64,000 bases of DNA from assembly GCA_031472005.1 (NCBI GenBank), contig PZJY01000003.1:1054001-1118000 (forward strand), written 5' to 3'. The notes under the pieces are model-generated. The model did no database searches. It was not told where the DNA came from and worked only from the letters and a program-made list of their open reading frames with translations. Origin of the DNA: Tetracladium setigerum (Eukaryota > Ascomycota > Leotiomycetes > Helotiales). A program made the position numbers and the translations under genes. Shown piece by piece: positions 13,485 through 24,535 of this stretch. Each line of letters starts with the position of its first letter. Position 1 is the first letter of the stretch.

Positions 13485-14723
13485 TCTTCCGCACACTGAG
13501 ATAAACGTTGCTGCCACCAAGAGTCAATGACGCCACGAATGACCACACTTCACAATTGCATATAGATCTATATCCCTATCATTAACGACGTTTACGATCT
13601 CTTTCCTTCGTCACATCTGCTGGATCGACATTGTATATATTTCCAGCACTGGACAACCCTCTCTACTCTTTCCTTGTTTATGAAAAGCATTGTGTTTGGC
13701 GCCATTGGAAATTCATACCCTATATCATCCATCTCCATCTTCTCTCCCGCCCAACAAACTCAACCCTCATATCAAACAACAAAAACCAAACCACACAGCA
13801 TCCTCTCGCCGTCCAAACAACCGCCTTGGTACATACATTTCACTTCTCCTCCATCAGTGGACTCCATCTTTGCGAGTCCAAAGATTATTTTTCATGCAAT
13901 TCTTTGCAGTACATAGTCCTTTTAGTTTTCGTCCAGCAGGTTTATTTTCGCGCTTTTTTGGGGTGGGAACAGGAAAACGGGAGGGATAAAGCGTCAAAAA
14001 AAGAACAGAAAAGTTTAGGATGGAGGCTTGTCCACATGGGCTCTTTTCTCTTTTTTTTATCTTTTCCTTTTCCATTGAATGCATTTTGCCTCTCTCCTTG
14101 CCTACCTACCTACCCAGTCTTGTTTATGCGTTTTGCGAGCGAAACATGGAATTTGGATTGGGTGGGAATCTCTGACTCTTCTGGTGGATTGGGGTGCGAT
14201 AAGCGATGGATTGCTTGAAGCCTTTTTTATTTTACATGTGTATACTTTTTAGTTAGGTCATTGTGCTGGTGTGCGCGGGCATGAGCTGGCTCTGTTTTTT
14301 TGTTAGGTCCCGCGACTCTTGGTTTGCTTGATTGATTGATTGCCGTTTTGCCTGCCTGTAGATACAGTTTTTGTTCTTGCTTTTTTGCTTCTTTGAAATA
14401 TTTTATAGCATATGAAATTGAAACAGACGTGTCCTTGGAGACATGCTCTTCGAAAAATAAATTGATCTATCTGACTATTTCTCCTATCGTATCTTTGTTG
14501 GAACCCCATTTTGATGGTAACATTGATGATGTTGTCACTGCTTTTGGCCCGTCCAGCCTCCATACGAGTACTCGTACCCTCTTTACACCGCAGACAATGA
14601 GTGACCTTGTGTACTGTACTGTGTGCCGTAACATCATCAAGCAAGCAAGCATGCGAGTCAGGAACCGAGATGTTGTATTCATCCGATCACTCGCTTCCAC
14701 ATACCTGTACTATGCCGCGCATT
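13485..14723. other. Intergenic, homeobox 3' flank
   Basis: No gene seen. The region is T-rich on the plus strand, contains a CCTACCTACCTACCC tract at about 14099-14113, and lies between the convergent ends of the homeobox and dehydrogenase genes. Confidence 0.6.
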
Positions 14724-15943
14724 TTAATAGTCGTAAAATCTATTATCGGAGATCAGCAGCCGCACTCCCGTTAGAGAACGGTTAAATATAACCCCACAAC
14801 ACCTCACGCGCGCGCGAGGATATTTTACCAGCAGGGAGATACATGGGGTGAGATGGTAAGAAAGTAAGATGGGAGAAAAAAACGACTTACCCTTTACCGC
14901 TCTTCTTCCCCAGCCATCCTGCATCCACCATCTTTCCTAGTAGCACGCTAGGCCGGTACTTCGAGTCCCCCGTCTCTTCGTGCAGCACTCTCATGATGGC
15001 CAGGCATGTATCGATGCCGATGAAATCAGCCAGCTGTAAAGGCCCCATTGGGACATTAGTCCCGTTCTTCATGATCGCGTCTATGTCGTCACGCTTGCCT
15101 ACGCCCGTCTCCAAACAAATGATGGCTTCGTTTATGTACGGCATCAGGATGCGGTTAGCGAGGAAGCCGGGGGAGTCGGCTGACTGAGAGGGAATTTTGC
15201 CCATGGCGACACAGAAGGCTACAGCGGTGTCAATGGTGGATTGGGAGGTTTGAAGACCGGAGATTATCTCGACTCCTTTTTGGATGGGAACCGGGTTCAT
15301 GAAGTGTGTGGAGATCACTCGCGAGGAGGCAGAGGTGTCGGTGGGGTCTCTAGTGGTAGCGGCCGCAATTTTGGTAATTGAGATGGAGGAGGTGTTTGTT
15401 GCGAGGATCGCGTGGGTGGGCAGATTTGGGCGAGCTGTTCAAAGATTGAGAACTTGAGCGAGGGAATTTCGGGAACGGCTTCGATTACGAAGTCAACTTC
15501 GGAGAGGGCGTCCATAGATGTGGCAGGAGTGAGAAGGGAACGTATTTTATCAGATTGGTCCTGGGTAATGCGTTGTTTGGAGACATCTTTGGCTAGGAGT
15601 TTATCTGGTGAGGGTATGTTAGTTGGATTGTGATAAGGTGGTGGAAGAGAAGGGAGACTTGCCGGCGAACTTCAGCCCTTTGTCAATTGACGCTTGACTT
15701 GTATCCACGAGTGTAACCGGCACGCTCGCCTTTGACGCAGCTACCAGCGCTATCCCCAGGCCCTGTGCATTGTGTGAGAATATAGTCAATAGAGGCAGAA
15801 TCCCAATCTGTGCATACCATCTGGCCCGCACCAATGACGCCTAATCGTCTGACTTCCTGCGCCGACACAATTGGACTTGAACTGAATGCACGTGCATATC
15901 TGCTACTCTGTGCGAGCTGTCTTCTGAGTATTGGAGTAAACAT
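14724..15943 (-). CDS. Mitochondrial 3-hydroxyacyl-CoA dehydrogenase (one apparent frameshift)
   Basis: On the minus strand the exons are 15943-15818, 15762-15663, 15604-14891 and 14739-14724, giving about 318 residues once one missing base is allowed. The N-terminus (MFTPILRRQLAQSSRYARAF) is Arg/Ser-rich like a mitochondrial presequence. It is followed by the NAD-binding loop GVIGAGQMGLG. Later come ATNTSSISITK, the active-site segment STHFMNPVP with its catalytic His, and the C-terminal domain ending in GKGFYDY. The enzyme oxidises L-3-hydroxyacyl-CoA in fatty-acid beta-oxidation. Intron 2 (15605-15662) fits only as a GC-AG intron. The frame slips by one base at the G runs 15414-15420 (plus strand), between QICPP and HAILATN. 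The last coding exon is only 16 bases. The gene is divergent from TOF1. Confidence 0.9.
15605..15662 (-). other. Probable GC-AG intron in the dehydrogenase gene
   Basis: The donor reads CCG|GCAAGT and the acceptor CACCAG|ATAAAC. Splicing here joins GLKFA to DKLLAKD in frame, as expected for the family. No GT donor nearby keeps the frame open. Confidence 0.7.
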
Positions 15944-16375
15944 TTTGTTGAATTTGGGTATTGAATGTAACATTGATGGTAGAGGGGAGTTGAAGAAAGG
16001 CTTCGTCCCGTGAAATAAGCTTAAAGTTGCCTCGGCAAGTACCTTAAGCCGCCTGGAGCGCGGCATTAGATTGCCAAGGCCTCGATTGTGTTTTGGAGAG
16101 ACTTGGAACTGCAACACACACTCTTGACTGAAGTTCGACATTGTGAGGGGGAAAGAAAATAATTGGGTAGGAAATGCTTCTCATATCTATAGAATAGCTA
16201 GTATCAAAAATTCACAACTTTAGCCTCGTGGCAATGTATGGTACTCACTCGACGGTCACGTGAATATAACCCACTTTGACAGGGATGCGCGGATCGCGTC
16301 TTTCACCACCAGGGCGTGTAAAGAGCCTCCAGAAATATTTACGGAATTTCAACATTCAGAACACCAGCGACAAAG
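15944..16375. promoter_or_regulatory. Divergent promoter region, dehydrogenase and TOF1
   Basis: A 432-bp spacer separates the start codons of the two divergent genes, so their promoters must lie here. No specific binding site is claimed. Confidence 0.5.
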
Positions 16376-19300
16376 ATGGAGTTCGCTGGCGGAAAACGAG
16401 ATGTTGTCGACCCTGAGGTCAGGGCCTACGTTGCGAGTCTTGTTACAGCTGTAAGTGATCATTCTGAAGCAAGAGTAATCTGCTAACGCGTCCCAGCTTG
16501 GAGGAAGTGGTGCCGACGAAGATGGACGATACGTACTGGGAGACGATGCATTAGCATGTCTTCGCGATCTCAAACGATGGCTAAAACTCTACGACGAAAA
16601 AGCGAATCGATTAGATGTAGCACGATGCCTGGCGGAGTCAAATCTGGTTGGGGGTGATCTTCTACAAATCCTGGCGTCGTGGTCAGAGAACGAGCCGGAC
16701 GACAGGCTCAAATCAAAGACAGCACTGTCATGTTTGGAATTGATGGTTCCGCTTACCTGGCCGATGGACAAAACGAGAGAAATGACAGTAAATCATCACC
16801 GGCACATGCCCTATCTCGAAATGGCGCAGTTGGGATACAAACGGTCGATCATCAATTTCGACGGAGCCAGAATATTACACACAGCCATCAGATGCGCGAT
16901 TCCATCTATGTCGGTGGATTTGGGCGACCGGAGCACCAGGGATGAGGGTATCATCAAGTTGCTACTCTATTTCCTACGAAATATCTCTATGATCGCACCT
17001 CCTCCAAATGTTCAGTATGAAGGAGACGAAGCGGAATTCTCGAGATCTGCAACCATCGATGCTTTCAATTACCAGGACGTCCTCCAGTTACTACTTACAG
17101 TCGCATCCTCCATGGGCGAAGATTTCAATACACAAGACGTTATCGTTATGGAGATTCTGTTTCATTTGATCAAGGGTGTCGATATCGAGAAGCTATTTGT
17201 GGACCAGAAAAAGGTGGATACTAGTTTAATGGATGAGTTGACCAGATTAAGGAAAAGTGAGGCAGCGATGTTACGAAGACAACAAATCGACGCGCCCCCC
17301 TCAAGACACGGTCGATTTGGTGCTATGGCTTGGATGCAAAGAGGGGATGGCAGAGTGACAGTCGTCACTGGACAGGGTGCTGTAACAGCCGCATCAAATG
17401 GACTTGCGAAGATGGACAGCACAAAGAAGTTCAAGCCACCTCGAAGAGCGCCAAAGGGCGAGACTGGACCAATGGATTTTGACACACCAGCCCCGTTGAA
17501 TGCATCGGCAACGACGAACCTGCGGTCATTCGTGGAAGACTTTTTGGACTCTGGCTTCAATCCTCTTTTCAACCACATCCGCAAAGCCATTGATAGAGAG
17601 GCTGAGCGCGTGATGGAAAATCACCCAAGACAATTCTTCTACCTAGTTTCGTGGTTTTTGGAGGCGGAACGAGTGAGACGACAGACCAAGAAAATACCTA
17701 AAAATCCGAAACCGGAGGACCTGGATAGCTTTTCTCTCGTCGCTAGTGTACTGAACCAGGAAATGTTCGTTACTCTTAATCGGGCAATGGATACAACATA
17801 CGAGACCAAGTCATGGGCGGATCTCAGCGCTGCAATGAAATGCTTCACACAAATTCTTCTCACTGTCCAAGAAATGTCCGAATCGCCTCTGGAAGATGAC
17901 CAGGATATTGCCGAAAATATTTTGAACCGGATATTTTACGAAGAAACGACCCATGACAGAGTGGCGAATATTACTAGAACGTACAAAGACCAAGGTTTTG
18001 GATATCTGGACTCTTGCACAGAACTCGCCCACAATTATCTACGAATTTTGGAACAATACTCGAAACAAAATGTAGACATGCAAGTACGATCCCGAAGAAG
18101 AGTGAGGAGAAAGAAGAAGGCCGCCCTGGCTGCGGGTGATGACGATGGAGATGGCAGCGGTCTTGTGGACGAGTCAGAGGGAGATGATGAAGCCAGAGCA
18201 CAGAAAGCTACTGGAGAGAGGAAGTTTGACTTCAAGCGATTTGCGGCCAGATTTGTCACGCAGGGATGTGTTGATACATTTGTGTCTTTTACGGCGTTCT
18301 TCAACGACTTAAAGCCTACTCAGCTCAAAAGATGTCATCGATTCTTCTACCGGGTAGCTTTCAAGCAGGAGATGAGTGTTATGTTGTTTAGGGTAGATAT
18401 TATCGCTCTGCTTTACAAGATGATCAAGGGACCTGAAGGCATGGATCATACTGCGAGCAATTACAAGGAATGGGATGAGTTGGTCAAGCAGATCTTGAAA
18501 AGATGCACGAAAAAGATCCATGAGAGGCCAGAGCTGATTGTTGAGATGTTGTTCTCCAAAGTCAACAGTACTGCGCATTACTTGGAATATGGATACGAGA
18601 AGCAAGTTTCTACAGCCAGACCAAGAGCAGCGGCTGAGCTCGAAGTAAAGCCTGGTATGGAATGGGAAGAGCAGATTGGCGTTGTGGTTGGCGCGATGCT
18701 TGACCGGAATGAGGGCGAGCTTCTAAAGTGGCTCATGTCACAGCTTTCGTCTGCTGAGAGCGAAAGGAGAAGTTGGGAGGGTGCTAATGTTGCACTAATG
18801 CCATCTGTGGAAAAGGATCCAGCCCAAGAAGTAGATGCTGTACCAGCAGTGGAGGTAGAACAGCCTACGCCACCATCTATCTGTAAGTCTACTGTACGCT
18901 TTCATCTATGAATACTAACCGCCATAGTGGTCAAAGCAAACACCAAAGACTGCAAGACCGCACTCTTCAAGAATGGCCACCTCCGCCTCTTGATGACTTT
19001 AGTCAGTCTTCAGAGACTAGGCGATGACGACGACCCAGAGGGGTCTTGGATCATCCCCTCCAACCTTTCCGCAGATCAACTAAAACAATCTCATGACTTG
19101 ATAAAAAACTTCGAATTCAGCCCCCTTCGTACGACGATGGCCGCGAAGCCGCAGATTTCATACGTCGAAAGTCCGCTGCTACATCAAGTAGAAAGAAAGC
19201 CGCTTTTGACGATGGAGACGACGATATCGATGATGACGAAGAGTTACTATTTGAACCTGGTGGCCCAACAGCGATGAAAAAATCGGACGCTTTAGCTGCG

Positions 19301-20056
19301 CTAAAGAAAACGAGGAGAAGGAGAAAGAAAGTGAACAGCGATGGGGAAGAAGAGGATACGGGCTTAACTGATGCGCAGCTTAAGGCGCGAGCTGATGCGA
19401 GGAGGGAGAGGGAAAGAGAGAAGAATAGGAAGATCAAGAGTGAGCTCTTCGTGAGAGATAGCGACGAGGAGGATGATGAAGAGAGAGATAAAGCATTCTT
19501 CGAACAGGAAGAAAAGATAAGGCAGCGTACCAAGAAGTCTATTATGCAGGAGCTCACGGGTGCCAATGATAAGTCACAGGCAAGGAAAAAGATCGAGAAC
19601 GTTTTGAGAGGGGAGGGCAGCGAGGAGGAGGAGGAGGCAGTGGCGACGGACAAAGGCAAGAAAAAGAAAACGCCGGCCGCCATTGAGATTAGCGACGACG
19701 AGTCAAGCTCTGATGAAGAGGAAGAGGAGGAAGATACCTCCCCCGCTCCGCCAACATCTTCATTGGCAAACCCTCGACGCCGTCCAGCGACCGCTTTAGA
19801 GGAGTCAGATGACGAGCAGGTTGCTACCGATACTCCTATATCGAGCCCTCACGAAAAATCTTCTCAACAACAAAAGAAGAAAAGTGCGAAGAGGAGAAAG
19901 GTTTCTGCAGAGCCAGAGGAGGAGGAGGGGGAGGATAAAGAGCAGTCGGCTGTTTTTAAGATGCAGCTTGATGACGATGATGAGGATGAGGTAGTTAAAC
20001 CTGTTAGACAGAGGAAGAAAGCTGGGTTTGTGGTTGATAGTAGTGATGAGGAATAA
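16376..20056 (+). CDS. TOF1: Topoisomerase I-associated factor TOF1 / Timeless (one apparent frameshift)
   Basis: Exons 16376-16450, 16497-18882 and 18928-20056 give about 1196 residues after one missing base is allowed. The N-terminal two thirds match the Timeless domain: LKRWLKLYDEKANRLDVAR, then LLLYFLRNISMIAPPPN, then HFLIKG-like helices and the later FKRFAARFVTQGCVDTFV. The tail is a long acidic and basic region (DDGDDDIDDDEELLFEPGG, KKTRRRRKK, FVVDSSDEE), typical of fungal TOF1. The protein works with CSM3/TIPIN and MRC1 in the fork-protection complex, which pauses and stabilises replication forks. The frame slips by one base at the C run 19121-19125: NFEFSP is followed one frame over by PSYDDGREAADF. 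The total length becomes a multiple of three with one base added. Confidence 0.92.
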
Positions 20057-21745
20057 GGAATGATGGCAATGGATTGAAGTGTAATGAACTAACTTGGGAT
20101 GCATTTGGATATTTGGATGGGGGCGTATCGGAGGATGAGATATGGGCACTGGATTAGCAGTTTATTGATACAAGGATTTGCATCGAATGAGAAATATTCC
20201 CAAACTCACAACAACTCGGGTACTTCTTTTTACTAAGTTTCCAGGGTTTCCAGCTGGAGATAAAAATTTCAGCTCATTTTTGAAGAGCAAATATGGCATG
20301 GATGTATGTTACCTACCTACCTACCTTACTAGGTACCTACTTCTTCATGCAGTGATGAGCGTGCTTCCGGTCTCGGAAAGTCACTTCGACCTCAATGTAT
20401 GAAGGAAGTAAAGAAACGAATACTCACTAAAGAATGAGTTGATAGGTGTACTCAGAGGGGCCATGAGCCCATACCCCGGGAAATCGGCTCATTGCTTGAA
20501 AAATCTCCAGAAGTCATCCAAGACTAAAATCACGAGCTCAGCTGACGACGCGTCCACTTCCCGTCTTTGAATTCCTCAACGTAGGACAAGCAGACAAGAC
20601 AAACACATAAACATCGGCGTTTGATCCGTGGTGGCTGGCACTTGTACAACGAACGCACCACACTGGCATCCATCTATCTTTCTCATTCACCGCGTTATCC
20701 GCTCTTGCCGAGTCATGAAAGGAAACATATGGGTAATTACCCCATGAGGAATATCGAGGATGGGGATTGTTAAGAGTGAAGAGTCACAGGCTCGGGGAAT
20801 TTAGCAGTTTCTGTCATCTCTGGGGTGATTGATTATTGATGCTCACAGGCCTAGAACGAACTCACCACTAGAACGAGAATGGAAGCTTCCAACCGCAGTA
20901 CTAGCTCACGGGCAGGGGGGTTCATCATCGTCATTTTTCCAACTTTGGTGAATGCTCTTTTCTGGTGCATTGGAAATTCTCCGAGACCAGTTTTCGGTCT
21001 CTTGATGAGAAGCACGCCTTTTGGACTATAGAAGGCTTTGGGGGACTTACAAGAGAATGGCAAGCTCTGCAAATGAGCGTTACTATGTTTTATGATTTGC
21101 TTTACCCCTATTGAGATCCTAAGGGATTGTATTTGTGAAGAGGCGATAAGAAAGTGTGGCGTTCTAATCGCAACCGAGAATGCGGGAGTATCTATTGGGT
21201 TCCTTGTTATATTATGCACCCGGACCCTCCTCTTGGAAAGGCTTGTTCAACATCGACAATATGACATAATTGAAGGAGAACCGAGGAAGAAAAGGCATAT
21301 GGAGTACAAAGGCAATAAGATTCAAGCAGATAATAGCTTCATTCTGATAGAAATTAAAGAAAGTCCTTAACTTAGCCAGGGGAATGAAAAGTTGAGCAGC
21401 CACGCGTCGTCTTCTATCCACCAAGCTGTGGCCGATGTCCCGATAGATAGTTCTGCTTCTGGTAATGTGATCTGCAGTGAAGTGACAATGCAGGAATCCT
21501 ACAATATATTTTTATGATCGACGATGAGGGACAGCTCACAAATCTGTCAATGCTGATTGGTTGTGTCCCAGCAACCTGATCGCCACACCTTTGACCAAAT
21601 ACATAAAGCTCGACAGCAACCCCTCGATTTCTTTTCATCCCCCTCACAACACGCCAGTTCCAAGTACACACAGCTTGAGATCTTCTCTTCACAACTACAT
21701 AAACCTAATTAAATTCTTTCTCCAAGCCTCTGGTTAATCGCAAAC
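20057..21745. other. Intergenic, TOF1 to catalase
   Basis: No gene recognised. A TACCTACCTACCTACC tract followed by AGGTACCTAC lies at about 20310-20340. The last few hundred bases are the likely catalase promoter. Confidence 0.55.
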
Positions 21746-23330
21746 ATGGTTGCTGACGACAAGCCAGCCTCGACTTTCAAGTATACTGAGAAGCCAGTAT
21801 ACACAGCTTCCAATGGCTGCCCAGTTCGAAATCCAGAGGAGTTCCAAAGAGTTGGCCAGAACGGCCCTCTCTTGCTCCAGGACTTCCACTTGATTGATTT
21901 GCTGGCACATTTCGATCGTGAGCGTATCCCAGAGCGTGTTGTGCATGCCAAAGGAGCTGGAGCTTATGGAGGTATGTGTTGCCACTTGACAATCTAATTG
22001 TAGATGCTGATACATTTTCATGATAGAATTCGAGGTCACACACGATATCTCCGACATTACTACAATCGACATGCTAAGCAAGGTTGGCAAGAAGACTCCT
22101 ACTGTCACACGTTTCTCTACAGTCGGTGGTGAGAAGGGTTCCCCAGACAGTGCGAGAGATCCGCGAGGTTTCTCTGTCAAGTTCTATACCGAAGAAGGAA
22201 ATTGGGACTGGGTCTACAACAATACACCGGTCTTCTTCCTTCGTGATCCTACCAAGTTCCCTCTTTTCATCCACACGCAGAAGCGGAACCCACAAACAAA
22301 TTTGAAGGATGCCACGATGTTCTGGGATTATCTTTCCACTCATCACGAAGCTATTCATCAGGTCATGCATCTATTCAGTGATCGCGGTACTCCATACTCG
22401 TACAGAAACATGAATGGATATTCTGGACATACGCATAAATGGACAAAGCCAGACGGAACCTTCAATTACGTCCAGGTTCATCTCAAGACAGACCAGGGAA
22501 ACAAAACCTTCACTGATGCGGAAGCTGGAAAGATGGCTTCCGAGAATCCAGATTGGCACACACAAGATCTCTTCGACTCCATTCAGAAGGGAGAATTCCC
22601 AAGCTGGTCTGTCTATGTGCAAGTCCTCTCCCCAGAACAAGCCGAGAAATTCCGCTGGAACATTTTCGATTTGACCAAGGTCTGGCCACAGAGCGAAGTC
22701 CCCTTGAGGCCTTTCGGCAAACTCACTCTCAACAAGAACGTAGAGAACTACTTTGCCGAAATCGAGCAAGTCGCTTTCTCCCCATCGCATCTGGTACCTG
22801 GTGTTGAGCCTTCTGCCGATCCGGTTCTACAATCTCGACTTTTCTCATACCCCGATACCCAACGCCACCGTCTCGGTGTGAACTATCAGCAAATTCCAGT
22901 CAACGCTCCCCTACGAGCCTTCAACCCCTTCCAACGTGACGGAGCCATGGCCGTCAACGGCAACTACGGTGCAAACCCCAATTACCCATCCTCATACCGC
23001 AGTCTCACCTATACTAAAACCTCCGCAACCAACGAGCACGAGAAATGGGCTGGTGCGGCCGTTTCTTTCTTGTCGGAAGTTACTTCGGAAGATTACGTTC
23101 AGGCTAAGGGTCTGTGGGATGTCCTTGGTCGAACGCCAGGTCAGCAGGAGAACTATATCAGCAATGTCTCTGGTCATTTGAGTGCCGCAAAAGAGGATAC
23201 CAGGAAGAGAACATACGAGATGTTCGGCTTGGTTGATAAAGATCTTGGGGCAAAGATTGCTGAGGCTACGGAGAAGTTGGCTCCAGCGTCAGGAAGCAAG
23301 GCTGCTGGAAATGCCGAAACTAGACTTTAG
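21746..23330 (+). CDS. Catalase (small-subunit, haem)
   Basis: Two exons (21746-21971, 22027-23330) encode 509 residues, the usual length of small-subunit catalases. The distal His is His67 in RVVHAKGAGAYG, and the catalytic Asn is Asn141 in VYNNTPVFFLRDP. The proximal haem ligand is Tyr350 in RLFSYPDTQRHRLG. All three catalytic positions are intact. There is no signal peptide. The C-terminus is TRL, which only weakly resembles a peroxisomal PTS1, so cytosol or peroxisome are both possible. The enzyme dismutates hydrogen peroxide. It converges on the repeat-peptide gene, whose stop codon lies 493 bases downstream. No link between the two is implied by sequence. Confidence 0.96.
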
Positions 23331-23822
23331 ATTTGGAGCGCAGAGGCAGTTCCCCTTGAGATTAATTTTAGAGACGGGAGATTGGGAAGGTCGTGAATTA
23401 TTTCCAGTTTGATTAATGGCGATGATGATTAGAATATTGATGACTAGAATATTTTTATGGATGGAAGATGGACGAACTTGAAAAGCAACCACGAATAGAC
23501 AGATTAAACTAAAACTTAGTCTCCCCTGTTTCCTGATCCCCCTCTGATGTTCGGAAAATTCCATAATTGCAAGCGCTTTATGCCTCTTTTGTTCTTTCTC
23601 AACAAACTCGGTACTATTTTGGGCACTCCTCCTCAAACTCGGCTGTGAGGGAAGAAGAGAGACCATGTCACATCTGATTGTTCCACATGTCTTCATCTCT
23701 TTCTCTTTCTCCTTTTCTTTTCATCAAACTTTGCATTTTTTTTCTACTTCAATAATCTCAAAAGCCTAGCCAAAACTCAGAGATCTATCCTGGGAAATCT
23801 GTCTAGATGAGAGAAAATCAAT
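23331..23822. other. Intergenic between convergent catalase and peptide-precursor genes
   Basis: No gene seen. It probably holds both 3' UTRs and terminators. It includes a T/C-rich tract near 23691-23757. Confidence 0.5.
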
Positions 23823-24450
23823 CTACTTCTTACCCCAAGCCCCCTCTCTGTATAGTGCATCTGCTTTGGCAGCTGCATCACGCTTTCCCCATGCTCCTTC
23901 TCTATAGGCAGCATCCGCTTTAGCACCTGCATCACGTTTACCCCAGGCGCCTTCTCTGTATACCATAGAAAGTCAGTGGATTTCTTTCGTGGCTTGAAAA
24001 TCTTCAAGTGATTGAGGTATGACATACCTGTATGCAGCATCTGCTTCGTCTGGCTCTGCTTCCCGCTTGCCCCAGGCTCCTTCTCTGTAGGCGGCATCTG
24101 CTTTCGCGCCTGCGTCACGTTTGCCCCAGGCTCCCTCTCTGTACAGTGCATCTGCTTCAACTGGCTCTGGCTCACGTTTGCCCCAAGCTCCTTCTCTTGA
24201 TAGTTAAAACCCAGTGTTAGCTTGACTCGATTATAAAACATCCTCAGAAATTGAAGGTTCGAGATTTACCTGTATGCAGCGTCGGCCTTCACAACCGCAT
24301 CGCGTTTCCCCCAAGCTCCTTCTCTGTAGGCCGCATCTGCCTTGACAACCGCATCTCGTCGTCCCCATGCTCCCTCTCTAAATATCGAGTGTCAGTCTAC
24401 TCAAACCAAAAGCTCTGAAAGATAGACAGAGATATACCTGTAAGCGGCAT
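23823..24450 (-). repeat. Eight tandem coding repeats, about 54-57 bp each plus introns
   Basis: Each unit encodes a spacer, then (A/L)YREGAWG and a dibasic pair, 18-19 residues. Exon 2 carries two dibasic sites and exons 3 and 4 three each. Unit boundaries in DNA are set by TACAGAGARGGAG. Three of these are split as TACAG|AGA by introns. Confidence 0.9.
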
Positions 24451-24535
24451 CAGCCTTGACAGCTGGCTCAGGAATGGCAGCTCCCACGACAGCGGAGGTG
24501 GAGGCGAGAATCGCAAGAATGGCGGAGGCCTTCAT
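23823..24535 (-). CDS. Secreted Kex2-processed repeat peptide precursor (candidate RiPP or signalling peptide)
   Basis: Minus-strand exons 24535-24438, 24377-24270, 24195-24028 and 23955-23823 encode 168 residues. The first 20 or so (MKASAILAILASTSAVVGA) form a signal peptide. The rest is eight copies of the core YREGAWG, preceded by A or L. The first seven end in KR or RR, the last in KK before the stop. Spacers of 7-8 residues vary (DAVVKAD, EPEPVEAD, DAGAKAD, EAEPDEAD, DAAAKAD) and start with DA, EA or EP pairs, as trimmed by Ste13-type dipeptidases. This is the architecture of Kex2-processed repeat proteins, which include alpha-pheromone precursors and dikaritin, victorin and epichloecyclin precursors. 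The core has no cysteine and does not match the Cys-containing alpha-pheromones of filamentous ascomycetes. The UstYa gene nearby favours a cyclised RiPP. The three introns all interrupt the same Arg codon of the repeat. Confidence 0.88.

Noticed and set aside
14724..15943. Dehydrogenase as a pseudogene
   Set aside because: Only one base is missing, all motifs and splice sites are intact, and the same kind of loss occurs in six other genes. A sequence error is more likely.
19117..19683. Minus-strand Ser/Leu-rich 188-residue frame inside TOF1
   Set aside because: It is the mirror of the acidic and basic TOF1 tail, not an independent gene.
23823..24450. Regular repeats that might suggest a CRISPR array
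   Set aside because: The repeats are in-frame coding units with conserved protein sequence, in a fungal genome. A Kex2-repeat precursor explains them fully.
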